DNA of 5,525 nucleotides. Origin: an uncultured Pseudoflavonifractor sp. (GTDB lineage: Bacteria > Bacillota_A > Clostridia > Oscillospirales > Oscillospiraceae). The DNA lies in assembly GCA_947575475.1 (NCBI GenBank), contig CANPNN010000094.1:1-5525 (forward strand), given 5' to 3'. A program made the translations under genes and the position numbers. Positions 1-5,459 of the stretch are shown one piece after another; position 1 is the stretch's first letter, and the number at the start of each line of letters is the position of its first letter. The notes below the pieces were generated by a model, which was not told where the DNA came from, made no database searches, and saw only the letters and a list, made by a program, of their open reading frames with translations.

Positions 1-545
1 AGCCGCTCCAGGGCGGCAGTGATGTTGCCGTGGAGGACCAGGGAGAGCCGGGCGATGATGGCCTGGGGGTCCGTCTTCATATCCGCGCGGATCCAGTCCA
101 GCATGACGCCTACAAAGGCATACTTGTAGAGGTGGGCGATAAACTCCTTGTCCTCCTGACTTACGGACAAACCGGCTGCCTTCTCCTCTACCACGTTGAT
201 GAGGAGGTGGTAGGTCACATCGTAAAGGTAGGTCTCCACCTGCTCCCGGCTTACCGAATGGTAGACGTTCATGATAAAGGGCCTGTTGCTCTGGACGGCC
301 TGAAATATCTGGAGGAATCCCTCCTGCCAGGTGTCGTAGGTCTTTTTGCCCCCCAGCGCCTGCCGGGCGTCCTCTACACAGGACCACTCCACCAGATCGT
401 AGATATCCTTAAAGTGGTAGTAGAAGGTCATGCGGTTTACGCCGCAGTCCTCGGTGATGTCGCTGATGGTGATCTTGTTCAAAGGCTTTTGGAGAAGGAG
501 ATGCTTCAAAGACGCCTCCAGAGCGTGCTTGGTGATCTCGGACAT
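1..545 (-). CDS. TetR/AcrR-family transcriptional regulator (C-terminus cut by window edge)
   Basis: Seen: 181 codons run without a stop from ATG at 545 to the left edge, so the C-terminus is missing. Residues about 5-52 form a TetR-type helix-turn-helix: a helix, then LNKITISDITEDCGVNRMTF, then YYHFKDIYDLVEW, the recognition helix and the start of helix 4. The remainder is all-helical and fits the TetR_C_8-like ligand/dimer domain of DhaS-type regulators, e.g. VETYLYDV at 103-110 and GVMLDWIRADM at 146-156. The start is supported by GGAAGGAG at 554-561, 8 nt upstream. It lies 16 bp after the luxC-like stop on the same strand, so it is probably the third gene of that operon. Inference: it binds a small molecule, perhaps an acid or aldehyde handled by the two enzymes, and represses the operon and itself. 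The family call is firm; ligand and target are unknown. Confidence 0.9.
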   Translation of the reverse strand, partial: MSEITKHALEASLKHLLLQKPLNKITISDITEDCGVNRMTFYYHFKDIYDLVEWSCVEDARQALGGKKTYDTWQEGFLQIFQAVQSNRPFIMNVYHSVSREQVETYLYDVTYHLLINVVEEKAAGLSVSQEDKEFIAHLYKYAFVGVMLDWIRADMKTDPQAIIARLSLVLHGNITAALER

Positions 546-561
546 AGGGGGAGCTCCTTCC

Positions 562-1824
562 TTATGATTCTATGTCTACAATGCGCAGATAGCGGCGAAG
601 GGGGGATTCTCCGTCATGGCTTTCCCCCGGGAAGGCGGCGGACATGGCGGCGGCTCTGGTAATACGGGTCAGGCCGGCCTGGGATAAAAGAGCGGTCAGG
701 GCTTCCCGACTTTCGGGAGAGCAGATAAGGCCCGCCGTCTGCAGGCGCCCCTTTTGACGGCGGAGGGTGGACAGCAGTTCCTCCTGGGGGAGCAGCTTTA
801 CCAGAACATTGCCCTCCATGGGGGAGAGCTCTAGTTCCCTGTCGGGGCGGAGGATCACGGAACAGCCTTTGCCGGGGTACAGGACCTCCCCCTTGGCCCG
901 GCCCTCTATGATGCGTTCCAAAAGAGCGGTCTGGCCGCTGAGGACGGCCTGGGCTCCCGCTCCCCGGCCGGGCCGGAGGGAGGCGGCCTTTTCCAGGTAG
1001 GGGAGGAGATCTCTGCAAAAAGCCTTGCCCTCCTCCCAACGGTCGGTATTCAAAAAAATGACCTGACAGGAGGAGCAGAGGCGCTGGCCGGTCTCGATAA
1101 TGTGGGCTGCCAGACTGGAGAGCTCAGACGATTTATCCTCATAACCGGAGACATAGGCAAAGCTCAGCCGGTGGCCCCATTCGATGAGCTTACACCCGGC
1201 GGGGGCCAGAGAGCGGGCCGCCAAAATGGCCCTGTCGCTGCCCCAGGTCACCAGACCGTCTGCCAGGGCGGCCAGGGCCTTCAGATCTCCCTGCTCCTTG
1301 GAGGGCAGGTCGAAGGCGTAGAGGTAGGGGGCCAGCCGGGGCTCCTGCTCCGCCAGCAGGCGGAGGGCTGCCAGGGACAGGCCCTTGTCCCCGTGGGGCA
1401 GCTTGAGAAGGTTCACGTTACCTGTGAGCAGCCCCTCCAGCGCAGTATAGACCGGAAGGCCCGGCATATTGCCAGGGGCAATGTGGAGAAGGGTCCCCAG
1501 GGGCAGGACCCGGGCGGTGGTCCTGGGGAAGGGCCTGTCCCCAAATGGATCGGGGCCCAGCTCGGCGGCCAGCTTGGCCTCGATGGTCTCCCGGGAGAGG
1601 AGGGGGAGAAGGTCGTCCAAGGTCACGTTTGCGGGAAGGAATTGGGCCAGGAGCTGGTCAAACTCTCCCCCCGCCAGCCGCTTTCCCAAAGCGTCCACGG
1701 CGGCGATGACGGTCTCGGCCTCCAGGCGCGGACCCCTCCGAACCTCATTGACAGCGGTCTCCAGATCGGCGATGACCTCTCTCCGCCGGCTGTCCGGCAG
1801 CAATTTTCCGTTGGCGAAGATCAA
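562..1824 (-). CDS. LuxC-family acyl-CoA / acyl-protein reductase (aldehyde-forming)
   Basis: Known of the family: LuxC takes an acyl group from LuxE or CoA onto a cysteine and reduces it with NAD(P)H to an aldehyde, in the cytoplasm. Seen, numbering from the TTG: PLGTLLHIAPGNMPGLP at 108-124 followed by GNVNLLKLP at 135-143 (aldehyde-dehydrogenase-like cofactor region), VTWGSDRAI at 192-200, GHRLSFAYVS at 217-226, and QRLCSSCQ at 247-254. The last matches the family's CSSPQ-type active site, so Cys250 is the likely nucleophile. The protein ends with HDGESPLRRYLRIVDIE, typical of the LuxC C-terminus. At 420 aa it is somewhat shorter than luciferase-linked LuxC (about 480) but contains the full domain. 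The start is TTG at 1824: the frame is open to an ATG at 1938, but that extension lies inside luxE-like coding sequence and has no family similarity, and no ATG occurs before residue 120. TTG overlaps the upstream TGA as TTGA, implying translational coupling. No luciferase is nearby. Confidence 0.88.
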   Translation of the reverse strand: MIFANGKLLPDSRRREVIADLETAVNEVRRGPRLEAETVIAAVDALGKRLAGGEFDQLLAQFLPANVTLDDLLPLLSRETIEAKLAAELGPDPFGDRPFPRTTARVLPLGTLLHIAPGNMPGLPVYTALEGLLTGNVNLLKLPHGDKGLSLAALRLLAEQEPRLAPYLYAFDLPSKEQGDLKALAALADGLVTWGSDRAILAARSLAPAGCKLIEWGHRLSFAYVSGYEDKSSELSSLAAHIIETGQRLCSSCQVIFLNTDRWEEGKAFCRDLLPYLEKAASLRPGRGAGAQAVLSGQTALLERIIEGRAKGEVLYPGKGCSVILRPDRELELSPMEGNVLVKLLPQEELLSTLRRQKGRLQTAGLICSPESREALTALLSQAGLTRITRAAAMSAAFPGESHDGESPLRRYLRIVDIES

Positions 1825-2945
1825 AAGGCGTCCCCCTTTCCTAAGAGCTCGGCGGCCCCTGCGGCACAGGTCTGGATGTCGCGCATCCCCACCCGCCCCA
1901 AAATGGTGAGATAGGGGCTTTGAATGCCGCAGCCACATTTGTCGCCGGGGGTCAGATAGCCCAGATCGTCGGTCATGACGCTGAGGGTGGGGGTGGCGGT
2001 CATCAGAGGGGAGATGAGGTTTACCAGCCCCACCTGGCCCGTGGGGAGGGACTCCAGGGTGTCCGGGTCCCGGATGATGACCCTGCCGTAAATGGGAATA
2101 TGAAAATGATGTTTTTCGCAGGTGTTGTAAAAAACGGGGTGCTCCACCGCTCCGAAGAGCTCATTGATATTCCCCTCAGGGATCCCCAATACGGACTTTA
2201 CCAAGGCGTAAAGGGTCTTTTTGTCCACCTCCTGGTCCGCGTGCTGCTTCCAGCCTCCCGCCAAAATGATGCGGGAACCCTTGGGCAGCGTGATCCTTAG
2301 CCCCAGCTCCTCCATGCGCTGAAGGCCGAACCAGAGATAGGAGGGGAAGCCGATGACCCGGGTGGGAAAGGAGGAGCGCTCCAGCTTTCTCAGCGCCTCC
2401 GCCACTGCGTCCAGGTCGGGGACGTAGGCCCCGTCCACCAGATTGAGGGCGTAGGTGCGGCTCAGGGGCGGGGAGAAGTGGGTGAGACCGAACATGGTCC
2501 GGGTGACCCCGGTGTGGTTAGACTTATGGGGCTTATAGCCCAGGATAACGCAGTGGGCGGGCTTGGGGGAGACCAGATGGTGGCGGAAACCCAGATTTAC
2601 CACCATGGGGGCCTCGGCCAGGATACAGCCCCAGTCGAAGCCGATCCGGCTGTATTTCCCGCTGGTGCCCGAGGAGGTGACCTTCATGGCCATCCGCCAC
2701 TGGGGCATGGAGAAGAGGGCCTTCCGCTTAAAAAAGAGGGTGGGGATCACGGGGATGGCGCTGAGATCCTCTATGGTTTGAAGTCGGTCCGGGGAAAAGC
2801 CTAGATGGCGGCAGATGGCGGCGTAGCCGGGACAGTGCTTGATGTGGTAGGCGCAGTTATCCCGGCAGGCCCGGACAAAAGCCTTGTCTGAGCCGAGCAG
2901 ATCGTAGGTCTTGGGCCGCCAGAACAGCCGTTGACGTGAGAGCAT
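1821..2945 (-). CDS. LuxE-family acyl-protein synthetase (fatty-acid--protein ligase)
   Basis: Known of the family: LuxE, an ANL-superfamily adenylating enzyme, activates a carboxylic acid with ATP, moves the acyl group to its own C-terminal cysteine and hands it to LuxC. Seen in 374 aa: TSSGTSGKYSRIGFD at 90-104 (adenylate phosphate loop), RVIGFPSYL at 196-204, ILAGGWKQH at 227-235, NELFGAVEHP at 261-270 (ANL A5-like), TDDLGYL at 325-331, a CGCG cluster at 337-340, and GRVGMRD at 350-356. QTCAAGAAELL at 358-368 puts Cys360 near the C-terminus, as in LuxE. Length matches the family (about 370). The ATG at 2945 follows a G-rich ribosome site (GGAGG at 2949-2953, extended by G's to 2957). It is the first gene of the operon, with the LuxC-like gene directly coupled behind it. 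The acid substrate cannot be read from the sequence: fatty, aromatic or short-chain acids are all possible. Confidence 0.9.
   Translation of the reverse strand: MLSRQRLFWRPKTYDLLGSDKAFVRACRDNCAYHIKHCPGYAAICRHLGFSPDRLQTIEDLSAIPVIPTLFFKRKALFSMPQWRMAMKVTSSGTSGKYSRIGFDWGCILAEAPMVVNLGFRHHLVSPKPAHCVILGYKPHKSNHTGVTRTMFGLTHFSPPLSRTYALNLVDGAYVPDLDAVAEALRKLERSSFPTRVIGFPSYLWFGLQRMEELGLRITLPKGSRIILAGGWKQHADQEVDKKTLYALVKSVLGIPEGNINELFGAVEHPVFYNTCEKHHFHIPIYGRVIIRDPDTLESLPTGQVGLVNLISPLMTATPTLSVMTDDLGYLTPGDKCGCGIQSPYLTILGRVGMRDIQTCAAGAAELLGKGDAF
1825..1842 (-). promoter_or_regulatory. Ribosome site deciding the TTG start of the LuxC-like gene
   Basis: On the minus strand, AGGAAAGGGGG (1842-1832) sits 7 nt before TTG at 1824-1822, inside the last codons of the LuxE-like gene. 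TTG shares two bases with the TGA stop at 1823-1821. The site, spacing and overlap favour TTG as the true start, with reinitiation or coupled translation keeping the two enzymes in balance. Confidence 0.65.
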
Positions 2946-2968
2946 GGTCCTCCCCCCTTTTTAGAGGA

Positions 2969-2997
2969 ATTATATCACAAAGGTGGAAAAAATGCAC
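2969..2997 (-). promoter_or_regulatory. Promoter of the luxE-luxC-tetR operon (extended -10)
   Basis: Reading the minus strand, TGATATAAT spans 2977-2969: a perfect TATAAT (2974-2969) with the TGn extension. The -35 at 17 bp spacing (2997-2992, GTGCAT) is poor, so the extended -10 probably carries the promoter and an activator may help. Transcription would start near 2962, giving a leader of about 17 nt before the LuxE-like ATG, with its G-rich ribosome site inside. Confidence 0.7.
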
Positions 2998-3014
2998 GCT
3001 GAAGGAGTCCCTTT

Positions 3015-3046
3015 CCGGCCAGGACTTTGGTGTGGCCGGGGTCCTG
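3015..3046. repeat. Inverted repeat between the divergent promoters (candidate operator)
   Basis: CCGGCCA (3015-3021) and TGGCCGG (3033-3039) form a perfect 7-bp inverted repeat with an 11-nt centre. An overlapping second pair, CAGGAC (3020-3025) and GTCCTG (3041-3046), would exclude the first if folded as RNA. The element lies upstream of both promoters, so a protein-binding DNA site is more likely than an RNA structure. In GC-rich DNA such repeats also arise by chance. Confidence 0.3.
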
Positions 3047-3111
3047 TCGGGCCGCTGCCGAAAAACGGAGAGAAAACGAAAAAGGTGAGACCTGATAACA
3101 CTTTTTCGGAC

Positions 3112-3140
3112 GGGACAAAGAGACTGTATAATGTTATACT
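3112..3140 (+). promoter_or_regulatory. Promoter of the flavin reductase gene
   Basis: GGGACA (3112-3117, 4 of 6 to the -35 consensus) is 17 bp from TATACT (3135-3140), which has the TGn extension (TGT at 3132-3134). A second perfect TATAAT lies just upstream at 3127-3132 but has only a poor -35 (TTCGGA at 3105-3110). Start sites near 3147 or 3139 are expected, leaving a leader of about 58-66 nt. Confidence 0.65.
3126..3139. promoter_or_regulatory. Perfect palindrome GTATAA-TG-TTATAC on the -10 region (candidate operator)
   Basis: Two 6-bp arms, 3126-3131 and 3134-3139, are exact reverse complements around a 2-bp centre. The palindrome contains the first TATAAT and most of the second -10, so a dimeric regulator bound here would block RNA polymerase. 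Its symmetry is partly explained by two overlapping -10 elements, so the operator role is an inference. Confidence 0.4.
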
Positions 3141-3150
3141 TTTCACAAGA

Positions 3151-3179
3151 GGGCGGGGGAATATTTTCCATCCCCGCCC
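3151..3179 (+). promoter_or_regulatory. GC-rich hairpin in the leader of the flavin reductase mRNA
   Basis: GGGCGGGG (3151-3158) pairs with CCCCGCCC (3172-3179), 8 perfect GC pairs around a 13-nt A/T-rich loop. Within the loop, GGAA/TTCC (3158-3161 with 3166-3169) offers an alternative small stem. There is no U-run after it, so it is not an intrinsic terminator. It begins about 4 nt from the predicted transcript start and ends about 10 nt before the ribosome site, which suits a 5' stabilising stem or a modulator of translation. Confidence 0.5.
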
Positions 3180-3204
3180 AGAATGGAAAAGGAGAGATCA
3201 TGTC

Positions 3205-5334
3205 ATGAAAAAACGCATTACCGCCCTTGCGCTGGCCGTTTTCATGGTCCTGGGTACGGTGGCCGTGGCCGCCGGGACAGAGAAGACCATCTCTGTCACC
3301 CCCATGGACATGACCATCAACGGTCAGAGCGTCACCCCTCAGAAGTCTGACGGCACCGCCGCCGAGGTATTTTCCTACGACGGCGCCACCTATGTGCCCC
3401 TTCGCTACCTCAGCGAGCTGCTGGGGATCCAGGTGGAGTGGGACAAGAATGCCCCCAATATCGCCAAGCTGGTCATGGATAAGGTGACCTATACCGCCTC
3501 CAAGCTGGGCGTCAACGGCCAGGTCCAGGTCCAGGTCACCCTGGAGGGCGACAAGATCGCCGATGTGAAGGTCGTCAAGAGCCAGGAGACGCCGGGCATC
3601 GGCGCGCCTCTGTATGACGGAAAGGCCGAGGGCTCCATTCCCGCTGTGGTGATCCCTGAGGCCATTGTGGCGAACCAGAGCGTGAATGTGGACAGCGTCA
3701 CCGGCGCCACCATCACCAGCTACGCCATCAAGTCCGCCGTGGAGGACTGCCTGAAGCAGGCCGGGCTTGATGTGAGCAAGTATAAGACCCCCGCCGCCAA
3801 GAAGGCCCCTGAGGCCGTTGTCAAGGACGCCGACGTCATCGTGGTGGGCGGCGGCGGAGCCGGTCTGGCCGCCGCAATCTCCGCGGCCCAGAATGGGGCG
3901 AAGGTCATCGTGGTGGAGAAGAACGGCGCTGTGGGCGGCGATACCCTGGTCTGCGGCGGCATCTACAACAACCCCGACCCCGAGCGGCAGAGCAAGGTCA
4001 CCATGACCGATTCCGTAAAGAGCACCATCAAGACCGCCCTGGCGGCCAAGCCCGTCAGCGACGAGCACAAGGCACTGATGGACACTGTCCAGAAGGAGTG
4101 GGACGAGTACAAGAAGTCCGGCCGCACCGACCTTTTTGACAGCGTGGCATGGTATACCCTTCAAACTTACAACGGCGGCGACAATGTGGCCGATCTGGGC
4201 CTTGTGAAGGTCCTCACCGAGAATGCCGTGGCAGGGTTTGACTGGGTCCAGGATCTGGGAATGGAGTTCCTTGGCCCCATCGGCCAGGGCGCCGGTTCCC
4301 TGTGGCAGCGGACCCACTCCTCCGTCATGAAGATGGGCACGGGATTTATCTACACTTATGTGGATAACATTGCCAAGAATAAGGACATTGAGATCATTAC
4401 CTCCGCTACCGCCACCGAGCTGGTGACCGAGAACGGCGCTGTGGTAGGCGTGAAGGCTACCGGCGTCAACGGCGACAGCTATACCCTCAGCGCCAAAAAG
4501 GGCGTCGTTCTGGCGACCGGCGGTTTTGCCGCCAACGGCAAGATGGTCCAGGAGTACAATACCACCGGAAAATGGCCCGATCTGAGCAAGGTCATGACTA
4601 CCAACCGCAGCGGCTGTTCCCAGGGCGAGGGCATCACCATGGCCAAGGCTGTGGGCGCCGACCTGGTGGATATGGATCAGATCCAACTGCTCCAGTTGGG
4701 CAACGTGAAGGACGGTTCCATGACCAAGTATCCCTTCCGGGTGCTGAGCAACACCGACCAGGAGCTGTGCGTCAATAAAGAGGGCAAGCGCTTTGTCCGC
4801 GAAGACGGGCGCCGGGATGAGATCTGCACCGCCTTGCTGGAGCAGACCGACTCCACCTGGTTCTTCATCGAGTCCGCCGACGGCGACTACACCGATGTGA
4901 AGACTGCGGTCACCGCTGATGGCTTTACCTTCCAGCAGATGGAAGAAGAGGGCTATATTTACATTGCCGACACCATTGAGGAGCTGGCGGAAAAGATCGG
5001 CTGTGACCCCGCCACCCTGAAAGCCACTGTGGAGGAGTTCAACAAGTCTGTGGACGGCGCACCTGATCCCTTTGGTCGTACCCTGTTCTCCACCAAGCTG
5101 CTCACCGGTCCCTTTGTGGCCACTCCCCGCCAGCCTTGTGTCCACCACACCATGGGCGGCGTGAAGATCAACGAAAAGTGCCAGGTCATCGGCACCGACG
5201 GCAAGGTCATTCAAGGCCTGGTGGCCGCCGGGGAGATCACCGGCGGCGTCCACGGCGGCAACCGACTGGGCGGCAACGCCGTGGTGGATACTGTGGTCTT
5301 CGGCAAGCTGGCCGGCGAGACCATCTCTAAATAA
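3205..5334 (+). CDS. Exported FMN/FAD flavin reductase of the fumarate/urocanate reductase family
   Basis: A 709-aa protein, likely an extracellular terminal reductase for an alpha,beta-unsaturated organic acid. Seen: signal peptide at 1-23 (MKKR, hydrophobic core, AVA-type cleavage) with no lipobox cysteine; a copper-amine-oxidase-N-type stalk domain at about 28-92 (TYVPLRYLSELLG at 62-74, WD at 79-80); an FMN-binding domain at about 93-187 with DSVTGATI at 163-170, the ApbE flavinylation motif, where Thr169 would carry covalent FMN; an A/K/P linker; and an FAD_binding_2 domain from about 208 (VIVVGGGGAGLAAA, Glu238, ATGGFA at 437-442). Reductase residues: VNKEGKRFV at 523-531, GRRDE at 535-539 (Arg537 matches the catalytic Arg of flavocytochrome c fumarate reductase), HHTMGGV at 647-653 and GGNRLGGNA at 684-692 (Arg687). 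There are no heme motifs, so electrons probably arrive through FMN. The ATG at 3205 is chosen for its signal peptide and GGAGAG 8 nt upstream; the frame is open back to 2983 but that part is non-coding leader. Substrate unassigned: urocanate, cinnamate-like or other enoates are possible. Confidence 0.9.
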   Translation: MKKRITALALAVFMVLGTVAVAAGTEKTISVTPMDMTINGQSVTPQKSDGTAAEVFSYDGATYVPLRYLSELLGIQVEWDKNAPNIAKLVMDKVTYTASKLGVNGQVQVQVTLEGDKIADVKVVKSQETPGIGAPLYDGKAEGSIPAVVIPEAIVANQSVNVDSVTGATITSYAIKSAVEDCLKQAGLDVSKYKTPAAKKAPEAVVKDADVIVVGGGGAGLAAAISAAQNGAKVIVVEKNGAVGGDTLVCGGIYNNPDPERQSKVTMTDSVKSTIKTALAAKPVSDEHKALMDTVQKEWDEYKKSGRTDLFDSVAWYTLQTYNGGDNVADLGLVKVLTENAVAGFDWVQDLGMEFLGPIGQGAGSLWQRTHSSVMKMGTGFIYTYVDNIAKNKDIEIITSATATELVTENGAVVGVKATGVNGDSYTLSAKKGVVLATGGFAANGKMVQEYNTTGKWPDLSKVMTTNRSGCSQGEGITMAKAVGADLVDMDQIQLLQLGNVKDGSMTKYPFRVLSNTDQELCVNKEGKRFVREDGRRDEICTALLEQTDSTWFFIESADGDYTDVKTAVTADGFTFQQMEEEGYIYIADTIEELAEKIGCDPATLKATVEEFNKSVDGAPDPFGRTLFSTKLLTGPFVATPRQPCVHHTMGGVKINEKCQVIGTDGKVIQGLVAAGEITGGVHGGNRLGGNAVVDTVVFGKLAGETISK

Positions 5335-5350
5335 GCGTTTCTCTCCTTTG

Positions 5351-5394
5351 AAAACAAGGCCGCAGAGGGGGCATTTACCTCTGCGGCCTGTTTT
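5351..5394 (+). terminator. Intrinsic terminator after the flavin reductase gene
   Basis: GGCCGCAGAGG (5358-5368) pairs perfectly with CCTCTGCGGCC (5378-5388) around a 9-nt loop. The stem is extended by AAAACA/TGTTTT (5351-5356 with 5389-5394) past one bulged A, and the trailing TGTTTT gives the U-rich end. It starts 16 bp after the stop codon and closes this gene as a single-gene transcript, separate from the LysR-type gene. Confidence 0.92.
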
Positions 5395-5399
5395 CATTC

Positions 5400-5429
5400 T
5401 TTACAAGCGCGGCCTGAATTTGTTATAAT
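5400..5429 (+). promoter_or_regulatory. Promoter of the LysR-type regulator gene
   Basis: TTTACA (5400-5405, 5 of 6 to consensus) is 18 bp from a perfect TATAAT (5424-5429), preceded by the TGn extension (TGT at 5421-5423). This is the strongest promoter in the window by consensus match. Transcription would start near 5436, leaving a leader of about 24 nt. Confidence 0.8.
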
Positions 5430-5438
5430 AGTGACAAA
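5419..5438. promoter_or_regulatory. Inverted repeat TTTGT-N10-ACAAA over the LysR gene -10 (candidate autoregulatory site)
   Basis: TTTGT (5419-5423) and ACAAA (5434-5438) are exact reverse complements, 10 bp apart, and enclose the TATAAT. LysR-type proteins commonly repress their own promoters through short dyads of roughly this spacing. The arms are only 5 bp, so chance is a real alternative. Confidence 0.3.
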
Positions 5439-5459
5439 GTTAGAATGAGGGAGACCAAT

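Noticed and set aside
1102..1914. Plus-strand open frame of 270 codons opposite the LuxC-like gene
   Set aside because: The Q/G-rich product has no recognisable motif and is fully antisense to a confident gene. Other plus-strand frames at 30-662, 1469-1909, 1920-2300 and 2478-2804 are rejected for the same reason.
1825..1938. ATG-initiated N-terminal extension of the LuxC-like protein
   Set aside because: It lies wholly within LuxE-like coding sequence, is rich in R/H/G without family similarity, and the TTG at 1824 has its own ribosome site.
3151..3179. Leader hairpin as a terminator, attenuator or riboswitch
   Set aside because: There is no U-tract, no leader peptide with biased codons, and no recognisable riboswitch core in the short leader.
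2983..3204. In-frame upstream extension of the flavin reductase
   Set aside because: It covers the promoter, palindrome and leader hairpin. A textbook signal peptide and a well-spaced ribosome site begin at 3205.
3200..3208. ATG TCA TGA mini-frame overlapping the reductase start codon
   Set aside because: It could be a one-sense-codon-plus-start leader, but its ATG is only 3 nt from the ribosome site while the real ATG at 3205 is at 8 nt, so it is most likely chance.
2857..5397. Long open minus-strand frame (846 codons) antisense to the flavin reductase
   Set aside because: It is the mirror of a GC-biased coding frame: the product is a low-complexity G/H/L/D-rich string with no domain, and it overlaps a clear intergenic region and the luxE-like start.
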